A stretch of DNA of 64,000 bases from Roseiarcus sp963758335 (GCA_963758335.1 CAVWVF010000004.1:1302001-1366000); one strand, 5' to 3'. Counted from the stretch's first letter, positions 1-8,686 are shown. Made by a program: numbers and translations. Notes: generated by a model from the letters alone, not told the origin.

Positions 1-525
1 CCGTTCGTGCTGCGACACGACCTCGCTCTGGCGTTTCAGCGCGTCCAGCGAACGGGCGGCGGCCAGAGCTTGATCGAGATGGATGACGCGCTCCTGGATG
101 CGCAGCGAGCGCCGGCTCAGGCTTCGCAGCGAAGGCGGCAAAAGTTCGAAGATGTCGGGCGGGCAGGCGAGATCCTGGCGCGCGAGCTGGACGCGATGGC
201 GCTCGGTCAGCGCCTGGACCGGAGTCAGTTCGCCCTCGTTGACGGCGCGCCGCACCAGCAGCCATGAGGCGACCTGCATGAGGCGCGTGGTGAGCCGCAT
301 GCTTTCCGTCGCATAGGCGAGCGCAACGGGGCGAGGAAGCGCCTTCGACTCTGCTCGTCCGCGGCCGTCGAGATAGGTTGCGGCCTCTTCGACGAGAGCC
401 ATGCCCTCGCGGAAGAGGTCGTTGAAGGCGGGCGAGGCGGTCAGGCGATGGATCAGGGGAATGGCGGGCGGCGGCGGACTTGGCGCCGCGGGAATCCGTT
501 TCCAACCGTCGAACTGGCGACTCAT
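1..525 (-). CDS. rcdA: RcdA-family (DUF1465) regulator of CtrA degradation, 3' end cut by window
   Basis: The 175 readable codons match the DUF1465/RcdA family of small helical alphaproteobacterial proteins. In Caulobacter RcdA is an adaptor that helps deliver the cell-cycle regulator CtrA to ClpXP. Recognisable stretches are FNDLFREGMALVEEAA near residue 30, ESMRLTTRLMQVASWLL near 65 and QERVIHLDQALAAARS near the end. The reading frame is open to the window edge, so only a few C-terminal residues should be missing. The start at 525 is preceded by GGAG at a good distance; an in-frame ATG lies 15 bases upstream. A near-consensus CtrA site lies about 125 bp upstream. The family call is firm; the cell-cycle role is inferred from Caulobacter. 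Confidence 0.85.
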   Translation of the reverse strand, partial: MSRQFDGWKRIPAAPSPPPPAIPLIHRLTASPAFNDLFREGMALVEEAATYLDGRGRAESKALPRPVALAYATESMRLTTRLMQVASWLLVRRAVNEGELTPVQALTERHRVQLARQDLACPPDIFELLPPSLRSLSRRSLRIQERVIHLDQALAAARSLDALKRQSEVVSQHER

Positions 526-649
526 AAGCTCTACTCCCATCGCGCCGCGATCGGCGCCGCCGATCGGCGGCCTCCGCGCGCATTCAGGAAGACCCAAAGC
601 AAATATAGCGCCCCGGACGGACCCGCCGGGCATTTACCTCCAGATAACG

Positions 650-664
650 TTAACGCAGGGGTAA
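650..664. promoter_or_regulatory. Near-consensus CtrA binding site upstream of rcdA
   Basis: TTAA, seven bases, then GTAA. The CtrA box is TTAA-N7-TTAA, so there is one mismatch. It lies about 125 bp upstream of the rcdA start. The call rests on motif similarity plus the identity of the downstream gene. Confidence 0.35.
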
Positions 665-681
665 CGCCATTTGCAACCGAC

Positions 682-705
682 AAAAAAAGCCGCCCGGAGG
701 CGGCT
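682..705 (-). terminator. Rho-independent terminator, leftward
   Basis: A 7-bp stem (AGCCGCC/GGCGGCT) with a CGGA loop is flanked on the plus strand by seven A residues, i.e. seven U residues following the hairpin on the minus-strand transcript. It therefore terminates leftward transcription coming from mnmA-DUF1192. Confidence 0.7.
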
Positions 706-873
706 CTTGAGGGAGGGAGGATCAGAGACGTCGAACAGAACGGGAATTAAACCCATTCAGAACCCTAAAATCCGGGTCGAATGATTCATAATCGATAACC
801 CTTAACAAGGTCTTGCGCCACGGGCCGCCTGTCGCAAATTGGCATGCGGCGGGTCGGAATGGGACAGTTGCGG

Positions 874-1080
874 TTAGCCTTTGAACGCCGCGTGCGCCGC
901 CTCCCGGGTCGCTTGGCGCGCCGCGATCGCCCGCTCGAGCCGGTCGATCTCCGCCTTCAGGAGCGCGATGCGTTCGGCGAGCTCCGGGGCGGACAGGTCG
1001 TCGAGGTTCTGGCCGATCTCATGGACGGACGGGGCCTTCCGTTTGGTCCCGAACACCAACTCCTCGTCGAACTCGGCCAT
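874..1080 (-). CDS. DUF1192 family small protein
   Basis: A 68-residue acidic/helical protein starting MAEFDEELVFG, with a conserved C-terminal helix rich in E, R and A (around LKAEIDRLERAIAARQ). This matches DUF1192, a short alphaproteobacterial family of unknown function and probable coiled-coil character. The start at 1080 has GGGAGG upstream; a longer reading from 1098 lacks support. It lies 22 bp downstream of mnmA on the same strand and ends before the terminator at 682-705, so the two probably form an operon. Function is unknown. Confidence 0.75.
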   Translation of the reverse strand: MAEFDEELVFGTKRKAPSVHEIGQNLDDLSAPELAERIALLKAEIDRLERAIAARQATREAAHAAFKG

Positions 1081-1102
1081 GGCCCGCCTCCCGCGCAAAA
1101 TT

Positions 1103-2257
1103 TCAGGACGCGGCGATGAATCCGCCGCCCAGAACCCGCGCCCGCGGCTCGAGGGATTCGTAGAAGACGCAGGCCTGCCCGGGCGAGACGCCGCTCTCGG
1201 GCTCGATGAAATCGACCTCGCCCGACGGCAGGAGGAGCGCGGGCGCGGGCGGCCGGGTCGACCGAACCCGAGCGGTGATGAGGAGTCCCTCCGCCGACAA
1301 CTCGGCGAGCTCGCCGTCCCCGATCCAGTTGACGTCGCGCAGCTTGAGCCGGGTCTTCGTCAGAGCGGCGCGGGGGCCGACGACGACCTGTCGGCGCGCT
1401 GCGTCGAGCGCCACGACATAGAGCGGTTCGGTCGCGGCGACGCCGAGGCCGCGCCGCTGGCCGATGGTGTAATGGACAATGCCGGCGTGGCGACCGAGCA
1501 CGCGGCCGTCGACGTGGACGATGTCGCCCGGGGTCGACGCGCCCGGCATCAGCCGCTCGATCACGTCGCTGTAATGGCCGGCGGGAACGAAGCAGATGTC
1601 CTGGCTGTCGGCCTTTCCGGCGTTGATGAGGCCGAACCGTCGGGCGAGCTCGCGGACTTCCGGCTTCGGCATTGCGCCAAGCGGAAAGCGCAGGCGCCTG
1701 AGCTGGTCTCGGGTGGTGGCGAACAGGAAATAGCTCTGGTCGCGGTCCGGGTCGGCGGCGCGAAAGAGCGCCTGCCCGCCGTGCCCGTCGTCGCGCGCCA
1801 CGACGTAATGGCCGGTCGCCAGAAGGTCGGCGCCGAGATCCCAGGCGGCGGCGAACAGGTCGGCGAATTTCATGTGCTGGTTGCACGCTACGCAGGGGAT
1901 CGGCGTCTCGCCTGCGACATAAGCGCGGGCGAAAGGCTCGATCACCTTCTCGCGGAAGCGCTGCTCGTAATCGAGCACGTAATGGGGAATTCCGAGCCGG
2001 GCGGCGACGTCGCGGGCGTCGTGGATGTCCTGCCCGGCGCAGCAGGCGCCTTTGCGGTGGGTCGCCTCGCCGTGATCGTAGAGCTGCATGGTCACGCCGA
2101 CGACGTCGTAGCCCTCGTCGGCCAGCATCGCCGCGACGACCGAGGAATTGACGCCGCCCGACATCGCCACTACGACGCGGGTCTCCGCTGGCGGCTTGTC
2201 GAGTCCAAGGCTATTGATCGCGCCGCACGGGACGTGCGCCAAGGATGTCGCGAGCAT
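1103..2257 (-). CDS. mnmA: tRNA-specific 2-thiouridylase MnmA
   Basis: The 384-residue protein spans the whole MnmA family (about 370 residues in E. coli). MnmA uses ATP and sulfur relayed by a persulfide to thiolate U34 of tRNA(Lys/Glu/Gln). The N-terminal PP-loop reads VAMSGGVNSS at about residues 31-40; the family has Asp where this protein has Asn37 (codon 2147-2149). The two catalytic cysteines are present in CVACNQHMKFADL and SQDICFVP. The central adenylation domain and C-terminal beta-barrel are complete, with no frameshift. The Asp-to-Asn change is a single G-to-A transition and could weaken ATP handling. The first 20 residues are poorly conserved, so a later start is possible. Confidence 0.92.
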   Translation of the reverse strand: MLATSLAHVPCGAINSLGLDKPPAETRVVVAMSGGVNSSVVAAMLADEGYDVVGVTMQLYDHGEATHRKGACCAGQDIHDARDVAARLGIPHYVLDYEQRFREKVIEPFARAYVAGETPIPCVACNQHMKFADLFAAAWDLGADLLATGHYVVARDDGHGGQALFRAADPDRDQSYFLFATTRDQLRRLRFPLGAMPKPEVRELARRFGLINAGKADSQDICFVPAGHYSDVIERLMPGASTPGDIVHVDGRVLGRHAGIVHYTIGQRRGLGVAATEPLYVVALDAARRQVVVGPRAALTKTRLKLRDVNWIGDGELAELSAEGLLITARVRSTRPPAPALLLPSGEVDFIEPESGVSPGQACVFYESLEPRARVLGGGFIAAS

Positions 2258-2418
2258 TCCGTTCTCATCCCGGCATTTATCGCCGGACCCGGCTTAGATT
2301 GGGCCTTTGGCCCGCAAACGCAAGCCCATATCCGAAATCCGCCCGCAAGGCCAGCTTTTGCCGGCGAAAGGCCTTGCGCCGAGCCCGACGCGTCGGCCGA
2401 GGCCGTTCGCCCGCGGCG

Positions 2419-2952
2419 CTAGCGGATCAGGGCGGCCGCTTCCTTGAAGCGCGGATGTTCGGCCGTCCCGAGCCACTCGAAGACGACCATCTCCGCCGTC
2501 ACGATCTCGACGCGGTGGTGCGCCATGCGCGCGATGGCCGCCTCCTTGCTTTCGGCGCGCCGCGAGCCGATCGCGTCGCGCACGACGAAGACGCGGCGGC
2601 CGCGGCCGATCAGCCCGAGCGCCGTCTGAAGCACGCAAACATGCGCCTCGCAGCCGGCGATGACCATGGCGCGGTCGGCGGGCGCGCGAAGCACAAACTC
2701 CGGCGAGTGGCAGGCGTCAAACGTCATCTTTCGCACGACGATCGAGGGGTCCGGCGCCAATTCCGCGACCGTCGGCCCGAGGCCCTCGGGGTTCTGCTCG
2801 GTGAACAAAACGGGCGCTCCGAGGAGCCTCGCCGCATCGACGAGCCGGCGCGCGTTGGAGACGACCGATGCGGCGCCGTCGATGGCCGGCGTCAGTCTCG
2901 TCTGAATGTCGATGACGAGCAGCATCGAGGTTCGCAAGTCGACGGTCAGCAT
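2419..2952 (-). CDS. Isochorismatase-family cysteine hydrolase
   Basis: A 177-residue protein with the alpha/beta fold of isochorismatase-like hydrolases. The expected triad is visible: Asp15 in LLVIDIQ, Lys75 in VVRKMTFDA and Cys106 in EAHVCVLQTA. Members hydrolyse isochorismate, nicotinamide or N-carbamoyl amides; the length and the Glu-Ala-His-Val-Cys context resemble the short YcaC-like group of unknown substrate. It begins with ATG at 2952 and ends in TAG. It is separated by about 160 bp from mnmA on the same strand and diverges from sciP. The specific substrate cannot be assigned. Confidence 0.82.
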   Translation of the reverse strand: MLTVDLRTSMLLVIDIQTRLTPAIDGAASVVSNARRLVDAARLLGAPVLFTEQNPEGLGPTVAELAPDPSIVVRKMTFDACHSPEFVLRAPADRAMVIAGCEAHVCVLQTALGLIGRGRRVFVVRDAIGSRRAESKEAAIARMAHHRVEIVTAEMVVFEWLGTAEHPRFKEAAALIR

Positions 2953-3254
2953 GGCGGCCTCCCTATTCTGGATCTCCGGTTGCGGACGGATCCTTCATTC
3001 GCGCCGGGCGAGCAGTTCGCCGGCGCCCCGATCGCGAAAAGCTGCTCGAGAAACGGGCGCACGAACGACTGGCTGAAAAAATTCGCATAACGTTGTAAAC
3101 ATCCACGCGGCTGCTCGTCTTGCTAACCTTTACGTAATACATCGCGCGATTTGAGACACATGCGCCGGTTTTTCTGCGCCTGCCGCTTAGGCAAATCTTA
3201 AAGCGGCGCCCATATCGTCGGATGCGACGAGTTGAGCGTACGAGTGAGCGTTCC
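2953..3254. other. Divergent intergenic region between hydrolase and sciP
   Basis: About 300 bp with no supportable gene. It must hold divergent promoters for the hydrolase and sciP. The only recognisable element is a CtrA-like site at 3187-3201. Confidence 0.55.
3187..3201. promoter_or_regulatory. Near-consensus CtrA binding site upstream of sciP
   Basis: TTAG, seven bases, then TTAA, one mismatch from the CtrA consensus. It ends about 54 bp before the sciP start codon, a suitable position for activation. In Caulobacter sciP belongs to the CtrA regulon, which fits; the site is a motif match only. Confidence 0.45.
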
Positions 3255-3530
3255 ATGAGTGATGCGATACGGCCGAGGGTCAAATACGTGATCGGGCCCG
3301 ACGGCAGTCCATTGACGGTCGCCGATCTGCCTCCTTCCTCCACCCGCCGGTGGGTCATTCGCCGCAAGGCGGAAGTGGTCGCCGCGGTGCGCGGCGGCCT
3401 CCTGTCGCTCGACGAGGCCTGCTCGCGCTATACGCTGACCGTGGACGAGTTCCTGAGCTGGCAGGTGTCGATCGACCAGCACGGCCTGCCGGGCCTGCGT
3501 ACGACCCGCATTCAACAGTATCGCCAGTAG
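3255..3530 (+). CDS. sciP: SciP, CtrA transcription inhibitor (DUF1153)
   Basis: The 91-residue protein matches SciP (93 residues in Caulobacter), a small helix-turn-helix protein that binds CtrA and blocks its transcriptional activation. Diagnostic pieces are RVKYVIGPDGSPLTVADLP at the start, RWVIRRKAEVVAAVRGGLLS in the middle and the helix-turn-helix SLDEACSRYTLTVDEFLSW. ATG at 3255 gives the family length; readings from 3222 add unconserved residues. The gene is complete and ends in TAG. Together with rcdA about 2.7 kb away it places two CtrA-circuit regulators in this segment. Confidence 0.93.
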   Translation: MSDAIRPRVKYVIGPDGSPLTVADLPPSSTRRWVIRRKAEVVAAVRGGLLSLDEACSRYTLTVDEFLSWQVSIDQHGLPGLRTTRIQQYRQ

Positions 3531-3548
3531 GCGCCCCGCCGGGCGCCG

Positions 3549-4328
3549 TCACGGCATGAGCTGGCCGCCGTTGACCTCGATGATCTGTCCGACGACGTAG
3601 CCGCTCAGCGCCTCCGAGGCGAGGAAGAGATAGGCGCCGACGCATTCCTCCGGCGTTCCGACGCGACCGATCGGAATGGTTTTGCGCAGCGCCTCCATCG
3701 TGGCTGCGTCCGAGTAGCGTTCGTGGAACGGAGTCGCGATCACGCCCGGCGCGACCGCGTTGACGCGGATCCCTTTTCCGATCAGCTCCTTCGCCTAGCC
3801 CCGCGTCAGCATCGAGGCGAAGCCCTTGGCCGCGGCGTAGAGGACGGCCCCGCCCGCGCCGCCGTTGCGCGCGGCGATCGAGGTCGTGTTGATGACGAAA
3901 CCGCCGTTGCGCTCGAGCCAGGGCAGCGCGGCGCGAGTCATCGAAACGACCGAGCGGGCGTTGAGATCGAACACCGCCTGCGCATGCTCGTCGGCCGCCT
4001 CGTAGGAGGGGACGCGGCCGAGCATGAGGCCGGCGTTGTTGATCAGGCCGTTTAGGCGGCCGAATTGCGCCGTCGTCTCGGCGACGATGCGCTCGCAGTC
4101 GGCCGGGCTCGCGACGTCGCCCTTGACCGCGAGCGCTTCGCCGCCCGCGGCTCCAACCTCCGTCGCCAGCGCTAGCGCCGGCCCCTCGCTCGCGTGATAG
4201 CCGATCGCGACCTTGACCCCCTGTCCGGCGAACCCTCTCGCGACGGCCGCCCCGATGCCGGTCGAGCCTCCGGTGATCAGGACGGCCTTGCCGTCGAGAT
4301 CGGGGACGACGAGGCGCGGAGCGGACAT
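3549..4328 (-). pseudogene. SDR-family oxidoreductase interrupted by an in-frame TAG
   Basis: The reading frame encodes a complete classical short-chain dehydrogenase of about 260 residues. It has the cofactor motif TGGSTGIG near residue 17, NNAG, the catalytic Ser and Tyr-x3-Lys region (TTSIAARN and YAAAKG) and a C-terminal half ending VNGGQLMP. It is broken by a single TAG at 3795-3797 inside the motif LTRG*AKELIGKG, where the family usually has Leu. No frame change is needed to read through. The upstream fragment (about 177 residues) lacks the C-terminal substrate-binding part, so the product is probably inactive unless the codon is suppressed or is a sequencing error. The gene is convergent with sciP. 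Confidence 0.8.
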
Positions 4329-4501
4329 AGCGGCGACCTTCGATCTCAGGCGGGAGGCGGCCAGCATGACCGCGGGCGAAAGCCGCGTCAAACGGACGAG
4401 GCCGGGGGGATGTCGAACCGAGCGGGGTTCGGACGTCTCTCCGATGATGGATTGTTGGCGCCCCGCCCCTATATTGTGCGGTGACACGCGGAGGCTCGTC
4501 C

Positions 4502-6277
4502 ATGATCGTTACGCGTAAGCTGGCGGCAATTCTGGTGGCCGACATCGTCGGCTATTCGCGGCTGGCCGGCGCCGATGAGGATCGCGTTCTGGCGCGGCTG
4601 CGTGCGCTTAGAAGCGACCTGATCGACCCGGCCATATCCGTGCATAACGGCCGGGTGGTCAAGCGCACCGGCGACGGGGTTCTGGTCGAGTTTCGCAGCG
4701 TCGTCGACGCGGTGCGCTGCGCAATCGAGATGCAGAACGGCCTGGTCGAGCGCAACGCCGGCCTGCCGTCCGATCGTCGCATCGAGTTCCGCGTCGGCAT
4801 TCATCTCGGCGACGTCGTCGAGGAGACCGACGGCGACCTGATGGGCGACGGCGTCAATATCGCCGCCCGCCTGGAAGGCATCGCCAAGCCGGGCGCGATC
4901 GCGCTGTCCGAAGATGCTTACCGGCAGGTGAAAGGGCGGCTCGACATGTCGGTCAGCGATCTCGGCCACAAGGAGCTGAAAAACATCGCCGAGCCGATTC
5001 GGGTCTATTCGCTCGAGGTTGGCCTGCCTGCCGAGGCCAAGCCGGCGCCGCTCGAATCGGCCCCACAGCGATTCGGCCCGCCGCGGTGCTCCATCGTCGT
5101 CCTGCCATTCGCGAGCCTTGGTGGGGGGCCTGAGCACGAGAATTTCGTCGACGGCGTCACCGAGAGTCTGACGACCGATCTGTCGCAGGTGGCCAACACC
5201 GTCGTCGTCGCTCGCAACACCGCCTTCACCTACAAGGGCAAGACGGTCGAAGCCAAGCAGATCGGACGCGAACTCAACGTCCGCTACATTCTCGAGGGCA
5301 GCATCCAGCGCGGCGGCGCCCGGATGCGGGTCAACACCCAGCTGATCGACGCGACGACCGGCAATCATCTTTGGGCCGACCGGTTCGACAAGCCGATGGC
5401 CGATCTCTTTGACATGCAGGACGAGATCGTCTCCCATCTCGCCAACCAGCTGCGCCAGCAATTGATCGAGGTCGAGGCGCAGCGGGCGGAGCAAGAGCCC
5501 AATCCCGACTCGCTCGACTATTATTTTCGCGGCGTGGCCACGTTCAACAAAGGGCGGATGGAAAATCTCATGAAGGCCCGCGAGCTGTTCGAGAAGGCCG
5601 TCGAGCTCGATCCGACCAACATAGACGCGCTCGTCGGGGCGGCGCGTGTCGACATCGTCGCCGACACGGTCTACGCGAGCGCCGACCGCGCCAAGCGGCT
5701 CGCGGCGGCCGAGGGTCTTCTGTTGAAAGGACTGTCCATCGCGCCGCGCAACTATTGGGCCCACCTCTGGCTGGGGTTCGTCCAGATGCTCACCAACCGC
5801 GCCTCGCGCGGCATCGGCGAATTCGAGCGCGCACTCGCTTTGAACCGCAACCTCGGCGTCGCCCATGCCTGGATCGGCATGGCGAAAATCATGCTCGGGC
5901 GCGCGGAGGAGACTGGGGCCCATGTCGCTGAGGCGTTCCGCCTTTCGCCGAGCGACGGCGCCGCCTTCTTGTGGAAGAACATCGAGGGCCTCGCCAAGTT
6001 GCATCTCGGCGGCGACGAGGCGGCGGCCGACCTCTTCCGCCAGGCGATCGACGCCAGCCGGAACTATCCGCTGAACCATTTCTACAACGCGGCGGCGCTG
6101 GCGCAGCTTGGTCAGCAGACCGAGGCCGAGGCAGAGGTGAAGGCAGGGCTCGCGATTGCGCCGAAATTCACCATCTCGGGCTTCCGCGGCGCCGCCGAAA
6201 GCGACAACCCCGTCTATCTCGCCCAGCGCGAGCGGGTGCTCGAGGGCATGCGGAAGGCCGGTTTGCCGGAGGGTTGA
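4502..6277 (+). CDS. Class III adenylate/guanylate cyclase with TolB-like and TPR domains
   Basis: A 591-residue protein. Residues 1-175 form a class III cyclase catalytic domain: VADIVGYSRL carries the first metal Asp, TGDGVLVEF the second, and GDGVNIAARLEG the nucleotide Asn/Arg segment. Residues 195-330 match the TolB-like amino-terminal fold (IVVLPFASL, DLSQVANTVVVARNTAF, YILEGSIQR, LWADRFD). The rest, to the C-terminus, is a set of TPR-like helical repeats. This architecture is common in rhizobia. No transmembrane segment or DNA-binding domain is visible, so it is presumably cytosolic and makes cAMP or cGMP in response to an unknown partner. The start at 4502 has GGAGG 8 bases upstream. 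It diverges from the broken SDR gene. Confidence 0.88.
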   Translation: MIVTRKLAAILVADIVGYSRLAGADEDRVLARLRALRSDLIDPAISVHNGRVVKRTGDGVLVEFRSVVDAVRCAIEMQNGLVERNAGLPSDRRIEFRVGIHLGDVVEETDGDLMGDGVNIAARLEGIAKPGAIALSEDAYRQVKGRLDMSVSDLGHKELKNIAEPIRVYSLEVGLPAEAKPAPLESAPQRFGPPRCSIVVLPFASLGGGPEHENFVDGVTESLTTDLSQVANTVVVARNTAFTYKGKTVEAKQIGRELNVRYILEGSIQRGGARMRVNTQLIDATTGNHLWADRFDKPMADLFDMQDEIVSHLANQLRQQLIEVEAQRAEQEPNPDSLDYYFRGVATFNKGRMENLMKARELFEKAVELDPTNIDALVGAARVDIVADTVYASADRAKRLAAAEGLLLKGLSIAPRNYWAHLWLGFVQMLTNRASRGIGEFERALALNRNLGVAHAWIGMAKIMLGRAEETGAHVAEAFRLSPSDGAAFLWKNIEGLAKLHLGGDEAAADLFRQAIDASRNYPLNHFYNAAALAQLGQQTEAEAEVKAGLAIAPKFTISGFRGAAESDNPVYLAQRERVLEGMRKAGLPEG

Positions 6278-6431
6278 GCGCGCGCTTGGGATCCTGCTCG
6301 CAGAGCTGCGGGAGCGTCTTCCGTACGCTTGACGCTCGGCGCTTTGGCGAACGGGTCGTGGCTCGCTTGCCTGCCGCCGGCGGAAGGCGCAGATATCCTC
6401 GCGACTGTTGCGTCTGTCCGGGAGAAGCGCG

Positions 6432-7485
6432 ATGGCGAGCGGCAACCCGTTTCCTTTGAACGCCTGGTATGCGGCGGCCTGGAGCGACGAAATCAGGCCA
6501 GCGCTCGCGGCTCGGCGCGTCTGCGACAAGGACATCGTGCTCTTCCGGCGCTCCGACGGAGGCGTCGCGGCGCTCGAGGACGCCTGCTGGCACAGGCTCT
6601 TGCCGCTCTCGATGGGCCGGCTCGTCGGCGATCAGGTGATTTGCGGCTATCACGGCCTCGTTTTCAACTCCGCGGGCCGATGCACGCACATGCCTGCGCA
6701 AAAGACTATCAATCCTTCCGCCTGCGTGCGGGCCTATCCGATCGTGGAAAAACACCGGCTCGTGTGGGTCTGGCCAGGCGATCCCGCCTTGGCTGATCCC
6801 GCCGCCATGCCGGATTTTCATTGGAACGACGGCGTCGAATGGAAGGGCGAAGGCGGCACGTTCTACAGCCTGAAATGCGACTGGCGTCTCGTGGTGGACA
6901 ACCTCATGGATCTCACGCACGAAACCTACGTGCATTCCGACAGCATCGGCCATGACGCGATCCTCGATACGCCGTTCGAGGTGACGCACACCGACCATGA
7001 CGCGCGACATCGACCCGCCGCCGTTCTGGGCGCGGCAGCTTGGCAAGCCGGGCCGCGTCGATCGCTGGCAGATCGTCACCTTCCAGGCGCCGGCGGTCGT
7101 GGTCGGCGACGTCGGCGTCGCCCTGACGGGAACCGGGGCGCGCGAGGGCAATCGCTCGCAGGGGGTCAACGGCGCCTTCCTCGCCGCCATCGCCCCGGAG
7201 ACCGAGACGAGCTGTCACTATTTTTGGAATTTCGTGCGCACCTTCCGAACCGACGACGCCGACCTCACGCGCGCGCTCCAGCGCGCGCACGTCAACGACG
7301 GGAAGGGCGTCTACGATCAGGACCATGCGGTCCTCGAGGCGCAGCAGCGCGCGATCGACCGGAACCCGCGCCTGCCGTTCTACAACCTCAACATCGACGC
7401 CGGCGCCCTTTGGGCGCGACGGATGATCGACCGGATGCTCGCGCGCGAGCAGGCGACGGGCGCGACCGACCGGGCCGCGGAGTAG
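6432..7485 (+). pseudogene. Rieske-type aromatic oxygenase alpha subunit (VanA-like), frameshifted with deletion
   Basis: The N-terminal frame encodes the Rieske [2Fe-2S] domain, with ligands Cys52-Trp-His54 and Cys71-Gly-Tyr-His74. It continues to the mononuclear iron motif DLTHETYVH and stops making sense after VTHTD at about 6990. The rest (MTRDIDPPPFW onwards, to the TAG at 7485) is in another frame. Between the two parts roughly ten conserved codons appear to be missing, so the lesion is a small deletion that also shifts the frame. Intact homologues are about 350-residue vanillate O-demethylase-type oxygenases. The start at 6432 follows a GGAGAAG site. The reductase gene follows after 6 bp. 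Confidence 0.82.
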
Positions 7486-7491
7486 AGGGCG

Positions 7492-8388
7492 ATGGCGGAG
7501 ACGATCGATCGCAGCGGCGTCGTTCGCGCGACGCGCGATCTGACGCCCCGCATTCGCATGATCGAGATCGAGCCGGAGCAGGCGTTTGTCCCTCCGTCGC
7601 CGGGCAGCCACATCGACTTCTCCGTCGTGATCGGCGGGCGCCCCGACGTGCGGTCTTATTCGGTCGTCGGACCTTGCGCGGACGGCGTGTACCGGATCGC
7701 CGTCAAATTGTTGGAGGCTTCGCGCGGCGGCTCCGCTTTCATGTGGAGTCTTGCGCCCGGAGTTCGGCTCGCCCATTCGGCGCCGGCCAATCACTTCGGC
7801 CTGGCGCTCGGCAAGCCGGAATACCTGCTGCTCGCCGGCGGCATCGGCGTCACGCCGATTTTTTCGCATGCGCTCGCCGACGAGCTTTGCGGCCATATCG
7901 GCGAGCGGCTGGATGTCCGCCTCAGCGGCGAGGGGAAGCGGGTCGACATCGCCGCCGAGATCGCCCGTCTCGATCCGCGAGGCGAATTCTATGTCTGCGG
8001 CCCGATCGGGATACTGGAGGCCGCGAGGCGCGCGTGGGCCGCGAGCGGCCGCCCGGTTGATCTTTTGCGCTTCGAGACCTTCGGCGCCAGCGGCGAATAT
8101 ACTCCGGTTCCGTTCGAGGTCAGGATTCCACGGCTTGGCAGGGAGATTCGGGTCGCCGCGAACCAGACCATGCTCGAAGCGTTCGAGGAAGCGGGGGTCG
8201 AGATGATCTTCGATTGCCGGCGCGGCGAATGCGGGCTTTGCGCCTTGCCGATCCTCGAGGTCGACGGGGTCGTCGACCACCGGGACGTGTTCTTCAGCGA
8301 GGCGGAGAAGGCCGGCAACGCGAAGCTCTGCACCTGCGTCTCGCGCGTTTACGGCCGCGCGATCACCGTAGACACGGCCGATCGGTGA
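7492..8388 (+). CDS. VanB-like oxygenase reductase (FNR-type flavin, NAD, plant-type 2Fe-2S)
   Basis: A 298-residue iron-sulfur flavoprotein that would pass electrons from NAD(P)H to the adjacent oxygenase. The order is an N-terminal flavin-binding barrel (RSYSVVGP, GSAFMW), a nucleotide-binding domain (LLLAGGIGVTPI, FYVCGPIG) and a C-terminal ferredoxin domain with Cys-x4-Cys-x2-Cys (CRRGECGLC) and a distal Cys in CTCVSR. The family is usually about 315-320 residues. After SHAL the sequence runs straight into ADELCGHIGERLDV, omitting roughly 20 residues of one strand-helix unit of the NAD domain. The frame is open, but the product may be impaired. Its partner vanA-like gene is broken, so the pair is probably non-functional. 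Confidence 0.8.
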   Translation: MAETIDRSGVVRATRDLTPRIRMIEIEPEQAFVPPSPGSHIDFSVVIGGRPDVRSYSVVGPCADGVYRIAVKLLEASRGGSAFMWSLAPGVRLAHSAPANHFGLALGKPEYLLLAGGIGVTPIFSHALADELCGHIGERLDVRLSGEGKRVDIAAEIARLDPRGEFYVCGPIGILEAARRAWAASGRPVDLLRFETFGASGEYTPVPFEVRIPRLGREIRVAANQTMLEAFEEAGVEMIFDCRRGECGLCALPILEVDGVVDHRDVFFSEAEKAGNAKLCTCVSRVYGRAITVDTADR

Positions 8389-8686
8389 GTCGCGGCCAGC
8401 GGCCGGCGGCCGGCCGCCGACAGGTCTTGGCGAACGGGCTCGCGCAATCTCAGGGCAATCGGGCGAAGTGAACCTTTGCCATGATTGGGCGCGCTGCCGC
8501 CCCTTTGCGGGGGCGGGCAGGGGTGGGGGGTCGCGCTGCCGTGTAAGAGGAGGGGGCCGAAGCACAGCTTCCAAGTGCGAGCCCCCTCCTCTGTCCTCCG
8601 ACACAAGGGACCGCAAGCGGGGAGAAGGGACGGTCGCCGCCCGGCGCAGAGCCGGGAGGATCAGGCCGACCCGGGCGCGACGATTC
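8389..8686. other. Gene-free interval upstream of IS110 copy A
   Basis: About 300 bp between the reductase stop and the first IS110 element. No gene was supported. It contains a GC-rich palindrome just after the reductase stop and the inverted repeat at 8546-8592. Confidence 0.6.
8546..8592. repeat. Inverted repeat with perfect 12-bp arms
   Basis: Arms AGAGGAGGGGGC (8546-8557) and GCCCCCTCCTCT (8581-8592) are perfectly complementary around a 23-base loop. There is no T-run, so it looks like a REP-type palindrome or structural element rather than a classic terminator. Confidence 0.55.

Larger units (their letters stand above)
526..873. other. Gene-free interval between rcdA and DUF1192
   Basis: No convincing coding region is visible. 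The interval holds the rcdA upstream region with a CtrA-like site (650-664) and a factor-independent terminator reading leftwards (682-705). The remaining 160 bp or so up to the DUF1192 stop codon are comparatively AT-rich and show nothing recognisable. Confidence 0.6.

Noticed and set aside
4469..6535. Very long open frame on the strand opposite the cyclase gene
   Set aside because: It mirrors the cyclase codon positions, has no domain signature and reflects high third-position GC. The cyclase has motifs and a good ribosome binding site.
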